Shown piece by piece: positions 24,564 to 31,842 of a stretch of 64,000 nt of DNA. Each line of letters starts with the position of its first letter. Position 1 is the first letter of the stretch. Both the position numbers and the translations under genes were made by a program. The notes beneath the pieces are model-generated. The model was not told where the DNA came from. It worked only from the letters and a program-made list of their open reading frames with translations, and did not search any database. Source of the stretch: Algiphilus sp022763315 (GTDB lineage: Bacteria; Pseudomonadota; Gammaproteobacteria; Nevskiales; Nevskiaceae); the NCBI RefSeq assembly GCF_965249985.1, contig NZ_OZ252280.1, one strand, 5' to 3'.

Positions 24564-26267
24564 ATGAGCAACGACGCCAAAACCCCCCGCTACCGTTCCA
24601 ATACCATCACCCAGAGCGTCGCCCGCTCGCCCAATCGCGCCATGCTGCGCGCGGTCGGTTTCGGTGACGACGACTTCAACAAGCCGATCATCGGCGTGGC
24701 CTCCGGCCACTCGACGATGAATCCGTGCAATGCGGGTATTGGCGCACTGGCCGAACGTGCCATCGAGGCCCTCAGCGAAGCTGGCGCCAAGCCTCAGTTG
24801 TTCGGCTTTCCAACGGTGACCGACGGTATCTCCATGGGCACCGAGGGCATGAAGTATTCGCTGGTGTCGCGCGAGGTCATCGCTGATTCCATCGAGACCG
24901 CCGTGCAGTCCCAGTTCATGGACGGCGTGCTCGCCATCGGCGGCTGCGACAAGAACATGCCGGGCGCCATGATCGCCATGCTGCGCATCAATGTGCCCGC
25001 CATCTTCTGCTATGCCGGCACCATCAAGCCTGGTTGCTGGAAGGACCAGAACCTGACCATTGTCTCCGCCTTCGAAGCGGTGGGTGCCTACACCGCCGGC
25101 AAGATGGAGAAGGAAGACTACGAGGGCATTGAACGCAACGCCTGCCCGAGCTTCGGAGCCTGCGGCGGCATGTTCACGGCCAACACCATGTCCAGCGCCT
25201 TCGAGGCGATGGGCATGTCGCTGCCGTATTCGTCCACGATGGCCAATCCGGATCCGGAAAAGGCCGATTCGGTGGCGGCCTCGGCGGTGGCCCTGCGCAA
25301 GGCGGTCGATCTCAATATCCGGCCGCGTGACTTGGTCACGCGCAAATCCATCGAGAACGCCGTGGCGGTGATCATGGCCACGGGCGGTTCCACCAATGCC
25401 GTGCTGCATTTTCTGGCCATTGCCCATACCGCTGGCGTGGAATGGACCATCGACGACTTCGAGCGCATGCGCAAGAAGGTGCCGGTGCTGTGCGATCTGA
25501 AGCCTTCCGGCCGCTATGTCGTTACCGAATTCCATGACGCCGGCGGCACGCCCCAGGTCATGAAGATCCTGCTCGCCAATGGCTTGCTGCACGGTGATTG
25601 TCCGACCATCACCGGGCAGACGCTGGCGGAAGTGCTGGCCGATGTGCCGGAGCAGCCGCGCGCCGATCAGGACGTGATCCGGCCCTTTGACCAGCCGATC
25701 TATGCGGCGGGCCACCTGGCCATTCTCAAGGGCAATCTTTCACCGCTGGGCTGCGTCGCTAAGATCACCGGCATCAAGCATCCCGTGATCACCGGCCCGG
25801 CGCGCGTCTACGACTCCGAAGACGCCGCCATGGAAGCGATCCTGGGCGACAAGATCCAGGCCGGCGATGTGTTGATCATCCGTTACGAAGGCCCCAAGGG
25901 CGGCCCCGGTATGCGCGAAATGCTCGCGCCGACCTCCGCCATCATCGGCAAGGGGCTCGGCGAGAGCGTCGGCTTCATTACCGATGGCCGTTTCTCCGGC
26001 GGCACCTGGGGCATGGTCGTGGGTCATGTCGCCCCCGAGGCCGCGGTGGGTGGCCCCATCGCGCTGGTCGAGGAAGGCGATCAGGTCACCATCGACGCCG
26101 AGCAGCTCACCATCGAGGTGCACGTTGACGACGCCGAGCTCGAGCGCCGTCGTCAGGCGTGGACGCCGCGGCCGCCGCGCTACACGCGCGGCGTGCTGGG
26201 CAAGTTCGCGCGTCTGGCCGCCGGCGCCGAGCGCGGCGCCATTACCGACGCCGAACCGGAAGCCTAA
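24564..26267 (+). CDS. ilvD: Dihydroxy-acid dehydratase
   Basis: IlvD converts dihydroxy-acids to 2-keto acids in valine, leucine and isoleucine synthesis and holds an iron-sulfur cluster. The 567-residue protein shows GGCDKNMPGAM (Cys128) and NACPSFGACGGMFTANTM (Cys200), cluster ligands, plus the C-terminal GRFSGGTWGMVVGHVAPEA. It is about 50 residues shorter than the E. coli enzyme, matching the ~560-residue subgroup. No ribosome-binding site is clear before ATG 24564. The other ilv biosynthetic genes are not adjacent, though ilvA occurs at 40 kb. Confidence 0.96.
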   Translation: MSNDAKTPRYRSNTITQSVARSPNRAMLRAVGFGDDDFNKPIIGVASGHSTMNPCNAGIGALAERAIEALSEAGAKPQLFGFPTVTDGISMGTEGMKYSLVSREVIADSIETAVQSQFMDGVLAIGGCDKNMPGAMIAMLRINVPAIFCYAGTIKPGCWKDQNLTIVSAFEAVGAYTAGKMEKEDYEGIERNACPSFGACGGMFTANTMSSAFEAMGMSLPYSSTMANPDPEKADSVAASAVALRKAVDLNIRPRDLVTRKSIENAVAVIMATGGSTNAVLHFLAIAHTAGVEWTIDDFERMRKKVPVLCDLKPSGRYVVTEFHDAGGTPQVMKILLANGLLHGDCPTITGQTLAEVLADVPEQPRADQDVIRPFDQPIYAAGHLAILKGNLSPLGCVAKITGIKHPVITGPARVYDSEDAAMEAILGDKIQAGDVLIIRYEGPKGGPGMREMLAPTSAIIGKGLGESVGFITDGRFSGGTWGMVVGHVAPEAAVGGPIALVEEGDQVTIDAEQLTIEVHVDDAELERRRQAWTPRPPRYTRGVLGKFARLAAGAERGAITDAEPEA

Positions 26268-26292
26268 GCCCCGCGCCGCTTCCGCGACGCAA

Positions 26293-26320
26293 GCGGCGGC
26301 ACGGACGCGCGTGCCGCCGC
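26293..26320. terminator. Perfect 11-bp stem-loop between ilvD and tatD
   Basis: GCGGCGGCACG (26293-26303) and CGTGCCGCCGC (26310-26320) form a perfect stem with a 6-nt loop between convergent genes. It lacks a U-tract on either strand but is very stable; a bidirectional terminator is the simplest reading. Confidence 0.5.
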
Positions 26321-26321
26321 C

Positions 26322-27140
26322 TCAGGCACCCGTGCTGCTCTCGGCGCGGAGCGTCAGGCCGAAGAAGCGCGCGGCGTTGGCGGTGGTGCAGGCCTCGATC
26401 GATTCCGGCGCTGTGCCGCGCGCCTCGGCGATGGCATCGCGCACCCAGGGAAGATAAGCCGGTTCATTGCGTCGCCCGGCACTCTTGCGCAGCGCGCGCG
26501 GCAGATTGCGTGGCAGCAGATAGGGGGCGTCAGTCTCGATCAGCAGGCGGTCGCTGGGTAGGTGTGCCACGGTTTCCACCAGATCCGCACCGCGCCGTTC
26601 GTCGCAGATCCAGCCGGTGATGCCGATGTAGCAGTCGAGGTCCAGGTAGGCGTCCATCGCCGCGCGCGTATCGGTAAAGCAATGCACGCAGACTGCGGTC
26701 AGCTGAGGCCGGTATTCACGCAGGATGGAGAGAAAATCCGCGTGCGCGTCGCGCTGATGCAGAAAGACCGGGCGCTGTGTCTCCACCGCGATCTCCAGTT
26801 GTGCGCGAAATGCCTGGGCCTGGTCAGCGCGCGGCGACAGATCGCGGAAATAGTCCAGGCCGCACTCACCCACCGCGCGGCAGAGCGGGTCAGCGGCGTG
26901 GCTGCGGATCTGGCGCGCCATGCCATCGTTCCAGTCGCTGGCGTGGTGCGGATGCAGGCCTGCGGTGCAGGACAGCATCTCCGGCCGGGTGCGCGCCAGC
27001 AGCAATGCATCGTGGTTGCTCTGCGCGCAGCTGCCAGTGAGCACGATATGCCGCACGCCGGCCGCGGTGGCGCGGGCGAGGACGGCATCGCGGTCGTGCG
27101 AAAAGCTCTCATGCGCCAGATTGGCGCCAATATCAATCAT
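26322..27140 (-). CDS. tatD: TatD family metal-dependent hydrolase/DNase
   Basis: The 272-residue protein is a TIM-barrel hydrolase of the TatD family, with MIDIGANLAHESF at the start and AGLHPHHASDW, AVGECGLDYFRDLSP, FLHQRDAHADF, VHCFTD and LIETDAPYLLPRNL following in order. These residues bind two metal ions. The segments match E. coli TatD rather than YcfH or YjjV. TatD has 3'-5' exonuclease activity and a DNA-repair role; it is not needed for Tat export despite its name. It overlaps the upstream HTTM-DCC gene by 4 bp. Confidence 0.93.
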   Translation of the reverse strand: MIDIGANLAHESFSHDRDAVLARATAAGVRHIVLTGSCAQSNHDALLLARTRPEMLSCTAGLHPHHASDWNDGMARQIRSHAADPLCRAVGECGLDYFRDLSPRADQAQAFRAQLEIAVETQRPVFLHQRDAHADFLSILREYRPQLTAVCVHCFTDTRAAMDAYLDLDCYIGITGWICDERRGADLVETVAHLPSDRLLIETDAPYLLPRNLPRALRKSAGRRNEPAYLPWVRDAIAEARGTAPESIEACTTANAARFFGLTLRAESSTGA

Positions 27141-28969
27141 GAGGATGCGGGTGTCGAAGGGCGGGGGGTGGGGCTGTCCGGCAGGCAGCGATGGTGCCAG
27201 GCGGTACGCCGCTCCACGCTGCTCTGGCCACCTGGTGGCGGCGAGGTATCGATGACATAGACCATATCGAAGCGCACCAGGCGCTGGCCTGCGACGGCCT
27301 CAGCATTGTAGCTGCGGCACAGGTAGCGGCCGTAGGCCAGGAACAGCGCCTCGTTCTTCAGCGCAAGCAGCCGCCACTCGTAGCTGTGCCAGCGCACATT
27401 GCGGTGGGCGTTGGGCCGCTCCGGACGTTGCCAAGTCAGCGCCTGCTGCGGGCGGCGCAGGTCGATGGTCTCGCCATTTTCCAGCGTCGCGGGAAAGACG
27501 ATCCAGCCATCGCGCCGCGAGGGCTCGGGGGCGAACATGTCCCAGCGCTGGTCGAGACGCAGGGTCTGGACCACCGGCGCCAACGGGGTCACCCATGTGC
27601 GCGATAGCCAATCGACGGTGTGCGCGTTCCAGACGGTGATGGTGAGCAGCGCGACGACGGCGACGGCCTGGTGCGCGCCGCCGTAGCGCCATCGCACGGG
27701 GCGCGGCTGCCAGAACCAGCGGGTCCAGGCCGCCACGGCGCCGCGACCGTTGGCGACCCGATCATAGACCGCGGTGCCGAAGCGCTGTATCGGCGACCAC
27801 TGCATCAGCGGCGCCAGCCAGCGAAACAGCAGGCTGGCGCGCAGCAAGGCGATGAAAGCCTCGAATTTCAGGTGCGCGGTCCGCTCGCCGTCGATGATCA
27901 CCCAACTCCAGTGGGCCTCCATCAGGCGATGCGCTCGCGGGGTGTCCTGTGCCGCTTCAATGCGCGTGCGCGGCAGGACCAGGAAGACGCGCAGCAGATG
28001 GCAGCTGGCGTGGCAGAAGGCACAGTCGCGGTCGTAGTAGATGCGGGTGCGCAAGGCGGCAGGCTTTTTCGGGTCCAGTTTGCGGCGCAGCATCTGCCAC
28101 AGCCCTGGGGTGGACAGCGCCATCAGCGACGCCATGCTGACCCAGGGGAAGTGCCCCAACTCCAGGCACAGCAGAAAACCAATATGCATGCCCATGAGCA
28201 GAACGAAGGCGAGCAGCCGCAACCGATAGGTCGCAACGGGGGCGAAGACCAAGAGCGGCGCCAACCACTCCAGGCCGTAGACGCCGTAGCTCAGGCTGCG
28301 TGTGAGCATCGGCCATTGCTGCAGCCATCGGCCAATATCGGTGGTGTAGCGATCCAGCTCCAGCGCGTAGTACACCGCCGTACCGTCCGGCCACCAGGCA
28401 TCGCCGTGCTTCAACACAGCAGAGAAGAAGTACACCGAGACCACCTGAACCAGCAGACCGAAGGCGGCGAGGCTGCGGTAGCGGTGACGACGCGGCGACG
28501 GCGTACTGGACAACGCGGCGTCGGCCGACCATCGCGCGCCCGCGGGTAGCAGCAGACACCAGAACAGCAGCGCCATGATCAGGATGTCGCCGCCGATCAG
28601 GATGAGGGGCTGGCGCGACTGCATCGAGCCGACCGCGACGAACAGCACCAGATTCGCCAGCCGGGTGCGCCAGCCAAGCGTGAAGGCCAGGGCGGCCAGC
28701 GCCGTGACGACGATGATGGCGGCTGGCCACCAGCTCGCCCCGCTCGCCATCAGCAGAGAAAAGCGACCGTCAGCGGCCGCTTCGAGCAGTGTGCTGCGCG
28801 GCAGAATGCCGCCGTCGCTGTAGAAGGCCTCCAGGTCGGTGAGGCGCAACACCATGTCCGACAGCAGGATGCTGCCCAGCAGGACGCGCAGGGCGGCCAG
28901 CCCGCGCAGATCAATGCTGCTGGCCGACTGCCACCAGCGTTGCAGCGCGCCTTGCACGATGGTCAGCAC
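27137..28969 (-). CDS. HTTM domain membrane protein fused to a DCC-type thiol-disulfide domain
   Basis: The 610-residue product begins with an HTTM domain (horizontally transferred transmembrane, related to vitamin K-dependent carboxylase) covering about residues 1-300 with many membrane segments. A DCC1/DUF393 domain follows, with the motif YYDRDCAFCHASC (Cys316, Cys319). A further membrane segment and a soluble tail with DQRWDMFAPEPSRRDGW complete it. The function of such fusions is unknown; a membrane redox role is inferred from the CxxC. The start may be GTG 28969; there is no ribosome-binding site, and the codon lies at the edge of a terminator-like hairpin. It is translationally coupled to tatD. 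Confidence 0.82.
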   Translation of the reverse strand: MLTIVQGALQRWWQSASSIDLRGLAALRVLLGSILLSDMVLRLTDLEAFYSDGGILPRSTLLEAAADGRFSLLMASGASWWPAAIIVVTALAALAFTLGWRTRLANLVLFVAVGSMQSRQPLILIGGDILIMALLFWCLLLPAGARWSADAALSSTPSPRRHRYRSLAAFGLLVQVVSVYFFSAVLKHGDAWWPDGTAVYYALELDRYTTDIGRWLQQWPMLTRSLSYGVYGLEWLAPLLVFAPVATYRLRLLAFVLLMGMHIGFLLCLELGHFPWVSMASLMALSTPGLWQMLRRKLDPKKPAALRTRIYYDRDCAFCHASCHLLRVFLVLPRTRIEAAQDTPRAHRLMEAHWSWVIIDGERTAHLKFEAFIALLRASLLFRWLAPLMQWSPIQRFGTAVYDRVANGRGAVAAWTRWFWQPRPVRWRYGGAHQAVAVVALLTITVWNAHTVDWLSRTWVTPLAPVVQTLRLDQRWDMFAPEPSRRDGWIVFPATLENGETIDLRRPQQALTWQRPERPNAHRNVRWHSYEWRLLALKNEALFLAYGRYLCRSYNAEAVAGQRLVRFDMVYVIDTSPPPGGQSSVERRTAWHHRCLPDSPTPRPSTPASS

Positions 28970-28975
28970 ACAAAG

Positions 28976-29000
28976 GACGGGGAGCCTGAAGCTCCCCGTC
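28976..29000 (-). terminator. Terminator after the Gly/Leu-repeat envelope protein gene
   Basis: On the minus strand, GACGGGGAGC-loop-GCTCCCCGTC (29000-28976, perfect 10-bp stem, 5-nt loop) is followed by CTTTGTGTG. It separates the 29049-29687 gene from the HTTM-DCC gene on the same strand. Confidence 0.65.
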
Positions 29001-29048
29001 GGTCATGGATGCTTGTGGGGCGGGTGGACACGCCGCCTCGACCGGGTG

Positions 29049-29687
29049 CTAGTCGAGATCGCCCATATGGCCGGTGCCGCCATCGAGCCATTCGCGATAC
29101 TCCGTTTCGGTCAGGCTGCCGCGCGAGGCTTCCAGGAAGCCACTGCCACCGCCGAGCAGGCCACCCAGCAAACCACCGAGCAGGCCACCACCACCGTCAT
29201 CACCGTCACCGGGGTTCCCGTCGCTGTCGTCGCGCTGCGGCTCCGGGCTCTCGTCGCTATCGGCCACCTCGTAGATGACATAGCCCAGGCCGGCCACGCC
29301 CAGCGCGAGCAGGCCCCAGTCCGTCCAGTTGTAAATGATGTCGCCTTCCTGCTGGTTGAGCGCGTACTGGCGCTGCAACAGCGGCATGCCGCCGAGGGTG
29401 GCGGCATTCAGACCGGCGCGGTCGAAGTCGATCTGCGCCATGGCCGTGGTTTGCGTCCAGTCCGCGTGAATGTCGCGGTCCAGGCGCAGGCCCAGATGCA
29501 CCGGATAGCGGTGTTCAACGGGCTGACCGCCAAACTCGACGGACATATACAGCCGTGCCGCCGGATCATTCCACAGCATGCGATCGGTGAAGCCCTTCTC
29601 GCCGAAGGGTAGTGCCGAGGCGGACGTGAAAGCGGTGCTCCCAAAGCCGATGGCGGCACCGACCGCGATGGTCTTCCAAGCGTTCAT
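29049..29687 (-). CDS. Unassigned exported membrane protein with GGLL repeats
   Basis: The 212-residue product is not recognised. It starts MNAWKTIAVGAAIGFGSTAF with a signal-peptide-like segment ending near ASA at residue 25. A domain of about 100 residues follows, then a likely membrane segment around LLALGVAGLGYVIYEV. The C-terminal region is acidic (SDESPEPQRDDSDGNPGDGDD), leading into GGGGLLGGLLGGLLGGG and a soluble tail. GGGGAG 5 bp before ATG 29687 supports this start. The long open frame to 29945 overlaps the divergent hydrolase and was rejected. A terminator follows, so it looks monocistronic. Confidence 0.75.
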   Translation of the reverse strand: MNAWKTIAVGAAIGFGSTAFTSASALPFGEKGFTDRMLWNDPAARLYMSVEFGGQPVEHRYPVHLGLRLDRDIHADWTQTTAMAQIDFDRAGLNAATLGGMPLLQRQYALNQQEGDIIYNWTDWGLLALGVAGLGYVIYEVADSDESPEPQRDDSDGNPGDGDDGGGGLLGGLLGGLLGGGSGFLEASRGSLTETEYREWLDGGTGHMGDLD

Positions 29688-29898
29688 TGTGGCTCCCCGA
29701 ATCAAGTGGCCCGTCGGCGCACGCATGGTGCGGCTCCAGGCGAGACGTGGCTGGGATGATACGGCATCGTCCTTTGGGCGTCGATGCACGTTGCCACTTC
29801 GAGCGCACTGCGCTGCGAGCGGTACCATGCCGCCACCACTTGAGCGATCGGGGCGATGCGCGGCGTGACGCCGTGGCCCCGGCACTGGAGCGATGGAC

Positions 29899-30555
29899 AT
29901 GGCGCAGCATCTCCCAGCCCCCGGCGGCCGAGACCGAATCCGCATTGACGGCGAGGCAGGCGATATAGAGGCAGTGCTCTCCGCGCCGCGCGACCGGGCC
30001 GCGCGCGGGGCGCTTTTGGTTTGTCATCCGCACCCACTTTACGGCGGCACCATGGACAACAAGGTCGTTACGACCCTGGCCGCCGCTGCGCATGATGCCG
30101 GGATGGCGGCGCTGCGCTTCAATTTCCGTGGTGTCGGTCACAGCGCAGGTGGCCACGACGAAGGGCGTGGCGAGGCGCGCGATTGCGTGCGGGTCGCGCA
30201 ATGGCTGCGCGACCGGCTCGACGGCGCGCCACTGGCCCTGGCGGGATTTTCCTTCGGCGGCTACGTCGCCCTGGCGGCACAGGCGCAGATTGCGCCGGCG
30301 GCGCTGATCACGGTGGCGCCTGCTACGCGTTACTTCGCGGGCGAATGGCCGCAATGGCCGACCTGCCCCTGGCTGTGTATCCACGCCAAGGACGATGATG
30401 TGGTGCCCATTGAAGCCACCCAGGCCGACCTCCAGGCCGCCACACCCGCGCCGCAGTGGAGCGTGAGCGAGCACGGCGGGCATTTCTTCCACGGCCAGTT
30501 GCAGGCCGTGCGCGCACCCGCCCGTGCCTGTCTGGAAGGGCTTGGGACAGCCTGA
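29899..30555 (+). CDS. Alpha/beta hydrolase (COG2945-like)
   Basis: The 218-residue protein resembles small cytoplasmic alpha/beta hydrolases. It has LLVCHPHPLYGGTMDNKVV near residue 45, RFNFRGVGHSAG, and the nucleophile elbow GFSFGGY with Ser118. The IHAKDDDVVP region carries the acidic residue and EHGGHFFHGQ the histidine of the triad. Their order fits a dienelactone-hydrolase-like fold but the substrate is unknown. ATG 29899 has GGAG 8 bp upstream; ATG 29893 is only 2 bp from it. It is divergent from the Gly/Leu-repeat gene. Confidence 0.88.
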   Translation: MAQHLPAPGGRDRIRIDGEAGDIEAVLSAPRDRAARGALLVCHPHPLYGGTMDNKVVTTLAAAAHDAGMAALRFNFRGVGHSAGGHDEGRGEARDCVRVAQWLRDRLDGAPLALAGFSFGGYVALAAQAQIAPAALITVAPATRYFAGEWPQWPTCPWLCIHAKDDDVVPIEATQADLQAATPAPQWSVSEHGGHFFHGQLQAVRAPARACLEGLGTA

Positions 30556-30583
30556 ACCTCGACCCAAGAGCGCACCGCGGCGG

Positions 30584-30592
30584 TGCTATGCT
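30584..30592 (+). promoter_or_regulatory. Candidate extended -10 promoter of the barrel-TerB-kinase run
   Basis: TGCTATGCT (30584-30592) reads as an extended -10 (TGn plus TATGCT), 47 bp upstream of ATG 30639. No convincing -35 is present at normal spacing, which is tolerated by extended -10 promoters. It overlaps a small hairpin GCACCG/CGGTGC (30572-30586). Confidence 0.35.
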
Positions 30593-30638
30593 CGCGACCA
30601 ACGACGCACACATGCATGCATTGCAGAGGAGCCTTCAT

Positions 30639-31367
30639 ATGTCGATTCGGAACGCAGCCCGCAGCGGCGGATGGTGCGCACTGGTGGCCCTGTTCATCAG
30701 CCCCTGGGTGGCCGCGAATGACTTCGCGCTGCAAAGCGGCGCGGCGGCATCGGATGTGCGCCAGATGTCCGAGGATCTCGCCGCAGCCACTTCCTACAAG
30801 GCGCTGGGTCCGGCCGAGGCCTTCGGTCTGATCGGGACGGGCATCGGCGCCTTCGCGGGTTACATGGCGACGGATGATGAAGATGCCTGGCAACGGGCGA
30901 GCGGCAAGCGCGTGGGTGACATCACCACCGCGGGGCTGCGGGCGCGCAAGGGCTTGCCACTGGGCATCGACGTATCGGCCTTCTACGCCGATGTCATCGA
31001 TACGGACGGCGCGCTTTTTGGCGGCGCCCTTCAGTACGCGCTCTGGGAAGGGGGGGTGGCCACGCCCGGCGTTGCGCTACGCCTGGGCTACAGCCAGCTC
31101 ACTGGCGTCGACGACTTTGACTACGACACCTGGTCGGTCGATGCCACAGTCTCCAAGGGCTTCGCCATGCTGACGCCCTACGCTGGCGTCGGCTACGTGA
31201 CCGGGGAACTCGACCCGTCCGATGCCTCGATCGACGCCGAACGGGTGAACAACGGCCGCTTCTTCGCCGGGTTGCGGCTGTCATTGGGGCTGATCGATAT
31301 CACACCGGAGATCGAACAGAATGGCGATAACTTCGTCACCAATCTCCGGCTCGGCATGACCCTCTGA
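30639..31367 (+). CDS. Predicted outer-membrane beta-barrel-like protein
   Basis: The 242-residue product has a signal peptide (MSIRNAARSGGWCALVALFISPWVAA, cleavage before ND). After a Gly-rich segment, alternating hydrophobic/polar stretches suggest amphipathic beta strands, such as LGIDVSAFYADVID, GVALRLGYSQLTG, TWSVDATVSKGFAMLTPYAGVGYVTG and FFAGLRLSLGLIDITPEIEQ. The last residue is Leu rather than Phe. I infer an outer-membrane barrel; no family is recognised. ATG 30639 follows AGAGGAG. It begins a tight run with the TerB-like gene 4 bp downstream. Confidence 0.75.
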   Translation: MSIRNAARSGGWCALVALFISPWVAANDFALQSGAAASDVRQMSEDLAAATSYKALGPAEAFGLIGTGIGAFAGYMATDDEDAWQRASGKRVGDITTAGLRARKGLPLGIDVSAFYADVIDTDGALFGGALQYALWEGGVATPGVALRLGYSQLTGVDDFDYDTWSVDATVSKGFAMLTPYAGVGYVTGELDPSDASIDAERVNNGRFFAGLRLSLGLIDITPEIEQNGDNFVTNLRLGMTL

Positions 31368-31371
31368 GCGC

Positions 31372-31842
31372 ATGATGCTTTGGGAAAAGCTGCAATCCCT
31401 GCTCGGCGGCGGCGAAGGACCGGATCAGGCTGCCTCGCACGGCACGGAACTGGCCACGGCCGTTCTGTTGTACGAAATCGCCTGCGCGGACATGGAAGTC
31501 GCCGATTCCGAAGAGAAGACCCTGCGCGATCTGCTGCAGGCCATGCCCGGTATTGATGCGGCCACCTGCGACACCCTGCTGGAGCAGGCGCGGGCGGTGA
31601 AGAGCGACGCGGTCTCCCTGCATGACTACGTCGACGCGCTGAATGCGCAGTGCGACGCTGATGACAAGCGCCGCATCGTGCGCATGATCTGGGAGGTGGC
31701 CTACGCCGACGGCGTACTCGATGCGCACGAGGAGCATATGACCCGTCGACTCGCAGATCTGCTCTACATCCCGCACAGCGTGTTCATCCAGGAAAAGCTG
31801 GCAGTGGAAGAAAAGCACGGTCGCCACAAGCCGGACGCGTGA
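31372..31842 (+). CDS. TerB-like tellurite-resistance family protein
   Basis: The 156-residue helical protein matches the TerB/DjlA N-terminal domain: AVLLYEIACADMEVADSEEKTLRDLL and IWEVAYADGVLDAHEEHMTRRLADLLYIP. The paired acidic motifs (ADMEVADSE, ADGVLDAHE) are the proposed metal-binding signature of the fold. TerB proteins are linked to membrane-associated stress responses; tellurite resistance itself is not implied because terC, terD and other ter genes are absent. It begins 4 bp after the barrel-like gene, and its TGA overlaps the kinase GTG. Confidence 0.88.
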   Translation: MMLWEKLQSLLGGGEGPDQAASHGTELATAVLLYEIACADMEVADSEEKTLRDLLQAMPGIDAATCDTLLEQARAVKSDAVSLHDYVDALNAQCDADDKRRIVRMIWEVAYADGVLDAHEEHMTRRLADLLYIPHSVFIQEKLAVEEKHGRHKPDA

